Of a stretch of DNA of 6,375 bases, positions 1 to 5,972 are shown one piece after another; positions within the stretch are counted from its first letter, which is position 1, and each line of letters starts with the position of its first letter. A program made the position numbers and the translations under genes. The DNA lies in contig DDLU01000095.1 of assembly GCA_002340305.1 (NCBI GenBank), forward strand, positions 1 to 6,375, given 5' to 3'. Source of the stretch: Desulfovibrio sp. UBA2564 (GTDB lineage: Bacteria > Desulfobacterota > Desulfovibrionia > Desulfovibrionales > Desulfovibrionaceae). The notes beneath the pieces were generated by a model. It was not told the origin of the DNA, made no database searches, and saw only the letters and a program-made list of their open reading frames with translations.

Positions 1-2493
1 AAGACCCTGAACACGGTTATGAACCCAGAAAACCTGTCCACCACGTTCAAGTTCACGGGCTACAACAGAAGCGAGCATAGCCTCTTCGCGTTCAATCAGT
101 GCGGTCTCAACAGGTTTGCGGTCTACAGGAGGTGTTTCAATAGTGCTCAGGCTGCGAACACCGGAAAGTGACAGCTGTAAAGTTCGGGGAATCGGCGTTG
201 CGGTCAGGGTCAGGGCATCGATGTTTTTGCGCATTTCCTTGACCCGTTCCTTATGACGCACACCGAACCGCTGCTCTTCATCAAGAATAAGCAGGCCAAG
301 ATTAGGAGCTTCCACATCCTTAGAAAGTACGCGATGCGTACCGATTAGAATATCAAGTTCACCACCTGACATTTGCTCCAGCACACGTTTTTGACGCGAC
401 TTGGGAACAAAACGGCTGAGCAGCCCCACAGTAACCGGAAAACCTTCCATACGCTGAACAAAGGTCTGGTAATGCTGTTCCGCCAAAACTGTTGTGGGAC
501 AAAGCAAAATAACCTGTTTGCCGTCCAGCACAGCCCTGAATGCCGCACGTAGTGCAACCTCGGTTTTACCGAAGCCGACATCACCGCAGACCAGACGGTC
601 CATGGGTTCGGGGCTTTCCATATCGCGGAAGACATCCTGAATCGCTTTTTCCTGATCCGGTGTTTCTTCGAATCCAAAAGTAGATTCAAATTCCCAGTAC
701 ATCTCATCGAGCGGGCCATATGCATAGCCTTTGGCGATCTTGCGGTAAGCGTACATTTCCACAAGTTCCCCGGCTATTTTTTCAATGGCCTTACGGGCTT
801 TCTCGCGGGTTTTAGCCCAGCGTGCACCGCCCAGCTTATCCAGAATAGGACATGATCCCTCAGGACCTTTATACTTCTGGACAAGATTCAAGCGGTCAAC
901 AGGGACGTATAGTTTGTCCTCGGAATCAAAAAAGAGTAGCAGATAATCGTTGGCAACATCGCCGACATTCATGTGATGCAGCCCGCCGAAGCGAGAAAGG
1001 CCGTAATCACGATGCACCAGCAAATCATCGAGAAGTAAGTCCTCGTAGCTGGTCATGCCCTCAAAGGCTTTGTCGCGACTGCGGGTGTCCTTTGCTGCTT
1101 GGGGCTGGATCACATCTTCACCAAGAATAACAGTCTGGTTCCACTCCAGCTCCATGCCCTGCTTTAACGGGGAAACAAGTGCGTATATTCCTTTGTTAAG
1201 AGGCGAATATTCAGTGGCAATAGTCAGTTGCTCAGGCTCAATGAGCGAGAGGAATTTTTTGCGGGAACGTTCGGTGCGAAAACTGAGAACGGTTTGAAAA
1301 CGTTCAGTTTTCCATTCTTTGAGTGCGGCGACAAGTGCAGCCCAAGGACGCTTGACCTGCTCCGGCTTCCAGAAAATATCAGTAAATGCGGAAATTGACC
1401 GTTCGGAAAGGTCTACTCCATCCTTCTCTCTGCCAATTATGAGATCTTCAAAAACAATCTGCCGTTCATCCCGCCAAGTACCACGCGCCTTTTCCTCATT
1501 CCAGCAAATCACATGCATCGGCCATTTGCAGCCGTTATGAGCAGATTTATCAAGCAGAAAGGTCTTCCAGCCATGCTCCTGATCCTGCAACTTGGAACGC
1601 AGATTTGAAGCGGAAGAAAGGACGTAAACGGATTTTTGCAGAAAAAAAGATTTTAGATCAACAGCCTCAGGATAGAAAAGACCGGGCCAGATCATTCCAT
1701 CTGCATTTCCGGCTTTTTCAAGCAACCGAGTGTAGCCTTCAGAAGAAATCTCACCAGTCTTTTTCAACTGGGCCCAGAGTCCTTCCGCTTCATCAACATA
1801 ATTTCCGGTCAACATTGCCGGGGCGACCGGGAGCAGGGTCACTTCATCAAGATCAGCTTTTGAACGCTGTGAAGAAGGATCAAAAACGCGGATTTCTTCA
1901 AGGATATCCCCGAAAAATTCAAGACGCACCGGGAAGTCATATCCGGGAGCATAAATATCAAGAATGTCCCCGCGCATGGACATCTCGCCATAGCCGGAAA
2001 CAAGTTTGGTCCTTGTATAGCCCCATGTCACCGCTTGCTCCATAAGCAGTTCCGGGTCCATTTCCTCGCCCTTGACAAGTACGATGTAATTATTTTCGAG
2101 AACTTCCGGTGACGGCCATTTGGGCAGCAGGTTGTCTGCGGTCATGAGTACGGACTGCTTTCCACCACGGGTAAGCGCGTGCAATGCGGCCCAGCGTTCA
2201 GCCCAATCGGATGCAGCAGGATTTTTGTTCAGGTATGGCGGAAGGAAAACCCAACCCCTTTCCCATGAAGGAACGACCTTGCCTTTATGTTCAAGTTCAT
2301 TGCGACTGAAAAGAGTCAGCAAGGCTTTAAGTTCTGAATATTCACGGGCACCGGGCGCAACAAGAACCACTGACTCCCCACGGGAATGAAGATTGTGGGC
2401 TGTAAAGGCTTGGGTTCCGTGACCGCTTTTAAAAACACGTAAGTTATCACCGCTTCCAGAGGCGAAAGCGGAGAGCTGGGCTGGTAACGACAA
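1..2493 (-). CDS. mfd: Transcription-repair coupling factor Mfd, C-terminus cut off by window edge
   Basis: Mfd is the cytoplasmic ATP-driven translocase that pushes RNA polymerase stalled at DNA lesions off the template and recruits UvrA. I translated most of the minus strand in one frame and found no break: 831 codons, against about 1150 in the family, so roughly the last 320 residues (end of the second RecA-like lobe and the C-terminal autoinhibitory domain) lie outside the window. The UvrB-like N-terminal module carries GEMSMRGDILDIY at residues 169-181. The RNA-polymerase-interacting domain has VHRDYGLSRFGGL from residue 493 and VDRLNLVQKY from 532. Next come LGGARW, Walker A GDVGFGKT (637-644), IGTH (717-720), DEEQ box (738-741), TATPIPRT (764-771) and, at the edge, GGQVFWVHNRV. 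The start is TTG at 2493-2491, because an in-frame TAA lies six codons upstream and no ATG or GTG intervenes. Identification is secure; the start is likely. Confidence 0.97.
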   Translation of the reverse strand, partial: MSLPAQLSAFASGSGDNLRVFKSGHGTQAFTAHNLHSRGESVVLVAPGAREYSELKALLTLFSRNELEHKGKVVPSWERGWVFLPPYLNKNPAASDWAERWAALHALTRGGKQSVLMTADNLLPKWPSPEVLENNYIVLVKGEEMDPELLMEQAVTWGYTRTKLVSGYGEMSMRGDILDIYAPGYDFPVRLEFFGDILEEIRVFDPSSQRSKADLDEVTLLPVAPAMLTGNYVDEAEGLWAQLKKTGEISSEGYTRLLEKAGNADGMIWPGLFYPEAVDLKSFFLQKSVYVLSSASNLRSKLQDQEHGWKTFLLDKSAHNGCKWPMHVICWNEEKARGTWRDERQIVFEDLIIGREKDGVDLSERSISAFTDIFWKPEQVKRPWAALVAALKEWKTERFQTVLSFRTERSRKKFLSLIEPEQLTIATEYSPLNKGIYALVSPLKQGMELEWNQTVILGEDVIQPQAAKDTRSRDKAFEGMTSYEDLLLDDLLVHRDYGLSRFGGLHHMNVGDVANDYLLLFFDSEDKLYVPVDRLNLVQKYKGPEGSCPILDKLGGARWAKTREKARKAIEKIAGELVEMYAYRKIAKGYAYGPLDEMYWEFESTFGFEETPDQEKAIQDVFRDMESPEPMDRLVCGDVGFGKTEVALRAAFRAVLDGKQVILLCPTTVLAEQHYQTFVQRMEGFPVTVGLLSRFVPKSRQKRVLEQMSGGELDILIGTHRVLSKDVEAPNLGLLILDEEQRFGVRHKERVKEMRKNIDALTLTATPIPRTLQLSLSGVRSLSTIETPPVDRKPVETALIEREEAMLASVVARELERGGQVFWVHNRVQGL

Positions 2494-2502
2494 ACTAACT
2501 CC
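2491..2502 (-). promoter_or_regulatory. Ribosome binding site and TTG start of mfd
   Basis: In the mfd-sense strand GGAG (2502-2499) lies five bases before TTG (2493-2491), followed by codons for S-L-P-A-Q-L. The preceding in-frame codons are TAA ATT TCT GGA GTT AGT, so no other standard start codon exists between the stop and this TTG. The next in-frame ATG lies well inside the UvrB-like domain. The rare start codon with a modest Shine-Dalgarno suggests low translation, which would fit a low-abundance repair factor. That last point is inference. Confidence 0.75.
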
Positions 2503-2520
2503 AGAAATTTATCAAAATTA

Positions 2521-2552
2521 AAGTCGCCCCCTGCTCAAGCAGAGGACGACTT
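2521..2552 (-). terminator. Hairpin between cheW and mfd, likely cheW terminator
   Basis: Two 14-base arms (2521-2534 and 2539-2552) flank a four-base loop. In the minus-strand transcript all 14 positions pair, two of them as G-U wobbles (AAGUCG...CGACUU outer arms, CUGC/GCAG inner arms). In the plus-strand transcript the same two positions become C-A mismatches. In the minus direction the stem is preceded by a run of A and followed by TAATTTTGAT, a moderate U-rich tail. The plus direction has a run of eight T but a poorer stem and no gene to terminate. I read it as the cheW terminator. It ends only 27 bases before the mfd start, so it may also sit in the mfd leader. Confidence 0.75.
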
Positions 2553-2636
2553 TTTTTTGCAGACAAATGGTGCTGCTGTCCAGTTCAAAAACAATAATTA
2601 ATGATAAAGGAACACAAGCAGCATTTTTAACAGCAC

Positions 2637-3116
2637 TTAGACCTGTGCAAGCTGTTCCTGTTCTTCGTTGGAAAGAAGTCTGTTCAGGTCGAGCAGGATA
2701 AGCAGTCTGTCTTCAAGCTTACCTACTCCGCTGATGTATTCGGATTCAAGACCGGAGACAACTGGCGGCGGCGGTTCAACAGTGGATGCGGGAATTCGTA
2801 GAACTTCGGAAACGGAGTCCACAACGAATCCTACAATCATGTCATTAATTTCAATAACGATAATTCTGGTATGCTGATCGTGCTCACGAAACTGCAAACC
2901 GAACTTGCTCCTAAGATCAATGATTGGGATAACCTTACCACGAAGGTTGATAACACCCTCAACGAACTGCGGTGCTCTGGGAACCTTGGTAATCTCCATG
3001 GTTCTGATAATCTCTTGGACTTTGAGAATATCAACACCGAATTCTTCTTCACCGATACTGAAGGTAACGAGCTGGATCAATTCCGCATCAAGCGTAATTT
3101 TCTCACCTTCTTCCAT
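2637..3116 (-). CDS. cheW: Chemotaxis adaptor protein CheW
   Basis: CheW is a cytoplasmic scaffold that links chemoreceptors to the histidine kinase CheA. The 159-residue protein is of normal length for a single CheW domain with no extra fused domain. Visible hallmarks are LVTFSIGEEEFGVDILKVQEI near residues 16-36, VEGVINLRGKVIPIIDLR at 52-69 (the family signature, with the conserved arginine of NLRG), VGFVVDSVSEVLRI at 95-108, a PPPP run at 115-118 and YISGVGKLEDRLLILLDLNRLL at 127-148. The ATG start is supported by AGGGGGA about five bases upstream. No cheA, receptor or other che gene is present here, so it is an isolated cheW. It has its own upstream promoter and a downstream hairpin. I cannot tell which chemosensory array it serves. 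Confidence 0.96.
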   Translation of the reverse strand: MEEGEKITLDAELIQLVTFSIGEEEFGVDILKVQEIIRTMEITKVPRAPQFVEGVINLRGKVIPIIDLRSKFGLQFREHDQHTRIIVIEINDMIVGFVVDSVSEVLRIPASTVEPPPPVVSGLESEYISGVGKLEDRLLILLDLNRLLSNEEQEQLAQV

Positions 3117-3151
3117 ATTTGTCCCCCTGTTATATTTTTACAGTGGATGAC

Positions 3152-3178
3152 CAAAGGCTTTGATCAAATTTTAATTTG
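3152..3178. repeat. Two short palindromes in the cheW leader
   Basis: CAAAG-G-CTTTG (3152-3162) and CAAATT-TT-AATTTG (3165-3178) are perfect inverted repeats lying side by side between the proposed cheW promoter and its ribosome binding site. The region is very AT-rich, so such palindromes can arise by chance. They could be a regulator site, but nothing else supports that. Confidence 0.35.
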
Positions 3179-3207
3179 TAAAAGTTCAAATGTTCCAAAT
3201 TAATACT

Positions 3208-3236
3208 ATATTATTATTCATCTGAAATATTTGCAA
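3208..3236 (-). promoter_or_regulatory. Probable sigma-70 promoter of cheW
   Basis: On the minus strand TTGCAA (3236-3231) is separated by 17 bases from TAATAT (3213-3208). That is a good match to the -35 and -10 consensus with ideal spacing. Transcription would begin near 3201, leaving a leader of about 85 bases before the cheW ATG. No sigma-28 or sigma-54 type sequence was evident. Confidence 0.6.
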
Positions 3237-3285
3237 GCTAATCCTTAATTTATAACACAATAGCATATTTTTTTCAGGACAGAAA

Positions 3286-3314
3286 TTGACTAGCCGCTTA
3301 TTAATGACTATCAG
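3286..3314 (+). promoter_or_regulatory. Candidate promoter of the 72-residue gene
   Basis: TTGACT (3286-3291) is five of six to the -35 consensus. With a 17-base spacer it is followed by TATCAG (3309-3314), a weak -10. Its -10 overlaps the left arm of an inverted repeat. The start would fall near 3321, about 40 bases before the ATG. Confidence 0.4.
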
Positions 3315-3327
3315 TGTTTTCTGATAG
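3308..3327. repeat. Operator-like inverted repeat upstream of the 72-residue gene
   Basis: CTATCAG (3308-3314) and CTGATAG (3321-3327) are perfect 7-base arms around TGTTTT. The repeat overlaps the proposed -10 and transcription start, which is where a repressor site would lie. It could instead form a small hairpin at the 5' end of the transcript. It is not followed by a T run, so it is not a terminator. Confidence 0.55.
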
Positions 3328-3342
3328 CAAAAAGCGAAGCTC

Positions 3343-3349
3343 AGGAGGG
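3343..3349 (+). promoter_or_regulatory. Ribosome binding site deciding the 3361 start
   Basis: AGGAGGG is a near-perfect Shine-Dalgarno sequence, 11 bases before ATG at 3361, slightly longer than usual. A nearer ATG at 3351 is only one base from the site, too close to be used well, and opens a frame that stops after 24 codons. The 3361 start is therefore chosen. Confidence 0.75.
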
Positions 3350-3360
3350 TATGAACTCGC

Positions 3361-3579
3361 ATGGCTCAGTTTTCCCCGACAGAAAATATTACTTTGGAAG
3401 ACCAAATCAAATCTTTAGCAAATGAAGAACTGCTCGACTTCTGGGAAGAAACACAGTTTCTGGCTAAAATGCTCGAACAGGATAACAACCAGGAAAATGT
3501 TCAATATAGCCCGGAGTATGAAAGACTGATTCTGCAAGAATTGCAGCTTAGGTCATCGATGAAGACTCTGGATTCATAA
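3361..3579 (+). CDS. Small acidic protein of unknown function (72 aa)
   Basis: I do not recognise a family. The protein is strongly acidic (about 15 Asp/Glu against 5 Lys/Arg). It has no signal peptide, membrane segment or cysteine, so it is probably soluble and cytoplasmic. Residues 11-40 (TLEDQIKSLANEELLDFWEE onward) and 51-68 look like two amphipathic helices joined by a polar Asn/Gln-rich linker around 41-49, as in a small helical hairpin. That the gene is real is supported by a strong Shine-Dalgarno, a candidate promoter, a strong terminator seven bases after the stop, and the lack of any convincing gene on the opposite strand. It stands alone between two oppositely oriented genes, so context gives no function. 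Small acidic helical proteins can be partner-binding or regulatory factors, but that is only a possibility. Confidence 0.82.
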   Translation: MAQFSPTENITLEDQIKSLANEELLDFWEETQFLAKMLEQDNNQENVQYSPEYERLILQELQLRSSMKTLDS

Positions 3580-3585
3580 AAAGGT

Positions 3586-3615
3586 AAGGCCCGCCAATGG
3601 CGGGCCTTCTTATTT
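3586..3615. terminator. Bidirectional intrinsic terminator between convergent genes
   Basis: Perfect 10-base GC-rich arms AAGGCCCGCC (3586-3595) and GGCGGGCCTT (3599-3608) enclose AAT. The plus strand continues with CTTATTTG and the minus strand with ACCTTTTTATG, so both the 72-residue gene and the UDP-glucose dehydrogenase gene can end here. Confidence 0.9.
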
Positions 3616-3618
3616 GCT

Positions 3619-3632
3619 ATATCCTTGGATAT
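3619..3632. repeat. Small palindrome touching the ugd stop codon
   Basis: ATATCC-TT-GGATAT is a perfect 6-base inverted repeat whose last base is part of the ugd TAA. It lies ten bases from the main terminator and may add a minor hairpin at the 3' end of the ugd message. On its own it is too weak to be a terminator. Confidence 0.4.
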
Positions 3633-4978
3633 TAATCTTCTATTCCAATTGGACGGCGGCCTACGCTGAAGTAAGCGAAACCGTTTCTTCCGAGATATGC
3701 CGGGTCATAAAGATTTCTACCGTCGAAAACCAGCGGGACTTGAAGATAGTCTTTAATTCTGTCGAAGTCTGGGTTCCTGAACTGGTTCCAGTCAGTAACT
3801 ACTGCAAGCGCATCCGCACCTTCAAGCACTTCATACTGGTTGTGGATAATCTCCACCAGATCATTATCACTCAAAATTTCTGCCGCTTTCCCATATGCAA
3901 CCGGGTCAAATGCCCTGATTTTCATACCGGCAGCAGTGAGTTCAGAGATAATGGAAAGAGCTGATGATTCACGCATGTCATCAGTATTAGCTTTAAAAGC
4001 AAGCCCCCATAATGCAAGAGTCTTACCCTTAACACCGCCCTGCGGTTCAAAGTAGTCCAGAATCTTGTTGGAGAGCATTTTTTTCTGACGATTGTTAACT
4101 GAGTCAACAGCTTCGATAAGCTCAGGTTGTGCACCTACTTCTTTAGCAGTGTTGATCAGGGCTTTAACATCCTTAGGAAAGCATGATCCGCCGTAACCTA
4201 CACCGGGGTAGATGAAGTAGTAGCCGATGCGGTGGTCAGAACCGATACCAAGACGAACTTCGCGTACATTAGCACCGACCTTCTCACAAATTCCGGCCAT
4301 CTCATTAATGAAGGAAATTTTTGTTGCCAGCATGCAGTTGGCTGCATACTTGGTCATCTCCGCACTTCTGGTGCCCATGAAAATCAACTTTTCACGGCTG
4401 CGGGCATAGGGAGCGTATAGAGTTTCAAACTGCTTGCGGGTTTCTTCGTTTTCAGTACCTACAACCACTCTATCAGGTTTCATGAAGTCGCTGACAGCGT
4501 CCCCTTCTTTAAGGAATTCAGGGTTGGAAGCTACGTCAAAATCAATATCCAGACCGCGTTTATCAAGTTCTTCCTGAATAGTAGCCCGGACTTTATCCGC
4601 AGTACCGACAGGTACAGTGGATTTATCAACCACGATTTTAGGCTCAGTCATATTCCGGCCGACTTGACGGGCAACAGTCTCAACATAGCTAAGATCACAA
4701 CTACCGTCAGGGCCGCAGGGAGTTCCCACGCAAATAAAAACCATCTGAGCCTTATCAAGGCCTGCTTTCAGATCGGTGGTAAAGAAAAGTCTTTCGTCAT
4801 CGTAGTTACGCTTAACAAGGACATCCAGACCGGGTTCGAAAATATGTACTTTACCCTGCTTAAGGGTCTCAACTACGTCAGGATTTACATCCACGCACCA
4901 TACGTGGTTACCCATCTCAGCAAAACATGCTGCGCTGACCAGACCCACATAGCCGGTTCCTACAATACAAATGTTCAT
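3632..4978 (-). CDS. ugd: UDP-glucose 6-dehydrogenase
   Basis: This cytoplasmic enzyme oxidises UDP-glucose to UDP-glucuronate in two NAD-dependent steps, supplying uronic acid for capsule, exopolysaccharide or lipopolysaccharide. The 448 residues match the usual bacterial length. The N-terminal Rossmann motif GTGYVGL is at 7-13, with Asp30 at the position expected for NAD binding. KSTVPVGT (119-126) and NPEFLKEG (152-159) follow. Lys210 and Asn214 sit in TKYAANC. The catalytic cysteine is Cys266 in GYGGSCFPKD (261-270), and the C-terminal domain has FKANTDDMRES (328-338). All catalytic residues I would expect are present. The ATG has a weak purine-rich GAGAG eight bases upstream. Neighbours are convergent (72-residue gene) and divergent (pdxJ), so it is probably a single-gene unit, not part of a visible polysaccharide cluster. 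A GDP-mannose dehydrogenase is a related alternative, but the motifs fit the UDP-glucose enzyme better. Confidence 0.95.
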   Translation of the reverse strand: MNICIVGTGYVGLVSAACFAEMGNHVWCVDVNPDVVETLKQGKVHIFEPGLDVLVKRNYDDERLFFTTDLKAGLDKAQMVFICVGTPCGPDGSCDLSYVETVARQVGRNMTEPKIVVDKSTVPVGTADKVRATIQEELDKRGLDIDFDVASNPEFLKEGDAVSDFMKPDRVVVGTENEETRKQFETLYAPYARSREKLIFMGTRSAEMTKYAANCMLATKISFINEMAGICEKVGANVREVRLGIGSDHRIGYYFIYPGVGYGGSCFPKDVKALINTAKEVGAQPELIEAVDSVNNRQKKMLSNKILDYFEPQGGVKGKTLALWGLAFKANTDDMRESSALSIISELTAAGMKIRAFDPVAYGKAAEILSDNDLVEIIHNQYEVLEGADALAVVTDWNQFRNPDFDRIKDYLQVPLVFDGRNLYDPAYLGRNGFAYFSVGRRPIGIED

Positions 4979-5072
4979 TAGCTGTTCTCTCGTTTATTTA
5001 TAGCGTTTCAATTTCTATAATTAGCTGGCATAATCTATGATTGCCGGGCTGACATTCGATTGATCTTAGAGC

Positions 5073-5101
5073 GGATAACGCCTTTATGTTTTTAATGTCA
5101 A
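5073..5101 (-). promoter_or_regulatory. Weak candidate promoter for ugd
   Basis: The minus strand has a perfect -35 hexamer TTGACA (5101-5096), but the sequence 17 bases on is TTATCC (5078-5073), a poor -10. If used, the leader would be about 85-90 bases. No better pair was found in the 4979-5243 gap for this direction. AT-rich -10-like words nearer the gene (for example TATAAA close to 5000) lack a -35. Confidence 0.25.
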
Positions 5102-5128
5102 CTATCAACGTTTACAAAGATATGACAG

Positions 5129-5155
5129 TTGCCTTCAAAGTCCTTTAACTATACT
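5129..5155 (+). promoter_or_regulatory. Candidate promoter of pdxJ-acpS
   Basis: TATACT (5150-5155) matches five of six bases of the -10 consensus. The best -35 is TTGCCT (5129-5134), but the spacer is only 15 bases, shorter than ideal. Transcription would start near 5162 with an 80-base leader. The -10 overlaps the start of a perfect palindrome at 5154-5170. Confidence 0.4.
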
Positions 5156-5170
5156 GTGCTGTTAGCACAG
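5154..5170. repeat. Palindrome at the proposed pdxJ transcription start
   Basis: CTGTGCT-GTT-AGCACAG is a perfect 7-base inverted repeat with a three-base centre. It overlaps the end of the proposed pdxJ -10 and the expected start point. It is directly followed by a second short repeat, AGCGG-ATA-CCGCT (5169-5181). This is a typical place for a repressor site, though a leader RNA hairpin is equally possible. There is no T run, so it is not a terminator. Confidence 0.5.
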
Positions 5171-5190
5171 CGGATACCGCTTCCGGCTTC

Positions 5191-5209
5191 ATTTTTTAAG
5201 TTAAAAAAT
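5191..5209. repeat. AT-only palindrome in the pdxJ leader
   Basis: ATTTTTTAA-G-TTAAAAAAT is a perfect 9-base inverted repeat around a single G, about 20 bases upstream of the pdxJ ribosome binding site. The one-base centre makes a DNA-level site more likely than a stable RNA hairpin. Low complexity means chance cannot be excluded. Confidence 0.45.
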
Positions 5210-5243
5210 CACAATTAGAAATATTTTACCGGAGGATATAATC

Positions 5244-5969
5244 ATGCCCTTCTTATGCGTCAATGTTGACCATGTAGCCACCATCAGACAGGCACGCCTC
5301 GGAGTTGAACCTGATCCTGTCACCGCAGCAGCCATGTGCGAGCTCGCCGGTGCTGTAGGCATCATCATGCACCTGCGCGAAGACCGCAGACACGTACAGG
5401 ACCGTGATATCGACCTCATCAGCAAAACCATCCAGACCGAATTTCATTTCGAAATGGCTGCAACCGAAGAAATGCAACAGATTGCCCTGCGCGTGGATCC
5501 CGCAACAGTTTGCCTTGTTCCTGAAAAACGCGAAGAACTGACCACCGAAGGCGGCCTGAACTGCATCGGACAGGAAAAACGCCTCACCGAATATCTTGCC
5601 CCGCTGCATGAAAAAGGTATTGGCTCCAGCCTATTCATCGATGCTGATGCCAACCAGATCAAAGCTGCAAAAGCTATCGGTGCAGAGTACGTCGAAATCC
5701 ATACCGGACATTTCGCCGATGCCCCTACCCGTTCCGAGCAAAAAGCAGAACTTGCCCGCATCATTGATGGTATTAAAATGTCTCAGGATCTCGGACTTAA
5801 AGTAAATCTCGGGCACGGCTTAAACTATGTAAACATACTCGATTTCGCCGATGTTCCCGGTATTTGTGAATACTCCATCGGCCATTCCATCATGTCTCGC
5901 TCTATCTACGTTGGCATTGATCGCGCAGTGCGTGATATGGTTGAAATCATTAGAAACTTCACTGATTAA
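5244..5969 (+). CDS. pdxJ: Pyridoxine 5'-phosphate synthase PdxJ
   Basis: PdxJ condenses 1-deoxy-D-xylulose 5-phosphate with 3-amino-1-hydroxyacetone 1-phosphate to form pyridoxine 5'-phosphate, the ring-closing step of the DXP-dependent vitamin B6 pathway in the cytoplasm. The 241-residue length is typical for this TIM-barrel enzyme. Signature stretches run in order: NVDHVATIRQAR (7-18), HLREDRRH (43-50), FEMA (69-72), CLVPEKREELTTEGG (90-104), SLFIDAD (129-135), EIHTG (151-155), VNLGHGLNY (187-195) and SIGHSIMSR (211-219). His43, Glu70 and His191 correspond to the catalytic His45, Glu72 and His193 of the E. coli enzyme. GGAGG (5231-5235), eight bases before the ATG, fixes the start. acpS follows after three bases, so they are probably co-transcribed. 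The organism should therefore also use pdxA, which is not seen here. Confidence 0.97.
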   Translation: MPFLCVNVDHVATIRQARLGVEPDPVTAAAMCELAGAVGIIMHLREDRRHVQDRDIDLISKTIQTEFHFEMAATEEMQQIALRVDPATVCLVPEKREELTTEGGLNCIGQEKRLTEYLAPLHEKGIGSSLFIDADANQIKAAKAIGAEYVEIHTGHFADAPTRSEQKAELARIIDGIKMSQDLGLKVNLGHGLNYVNILDFADVPGICEYSIGHSIMSRSIYVGIDRAVRDMVEIIRNFTD

Positions 5970-5972
5970 TTC

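Noticed and set aside
345..764. 139-codon minus-strand open frame
   Set aside because: It is a shifted frame inside mfd. The true frame here encodes Walker A and the neighbouring helicase motifs without interruption.
852..2389. Several plus-strand open frames of 70-150 codons
   Set aside because: They lie antisense to the continuous mfd frame, lack ribosome binding sites, and have unlikely Ser/Arg-rich compositions.
2871..3203. 110-codon plus-strand open frame across the cheW start
   Set aside because: It is antisense to conserved cheW codons and has no convincing ribosome binding site. The cheW frame explains the sequence.
3237..3256. TATAAC at about 3251 as a -10 for the small gene, using TTGCAA at 3231 as -35
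   Set aside because: The spacer is only 14 bases. The TTGACT-based candidate downstream has a 17-base spacer.
3614..3964. 116-codon plus-strand open frame
   Set aside because: It is antisense to the conserved C-terminal domain of UDP-glucose dehydrogenase and begins inside the terminator tail.
4664..4981. 105-codon plus-strand open frame
   Set aside because: It is antisense to the Rossmann domain of UDP-glucose dehydrogenase, with no start signals.
5026..5045. Possible sigma-54 promoter, TGGCA followed by TTGCC
   Set aside because: The GG-to-GC spacing is about five bases too long for a sigma-54 promoter.
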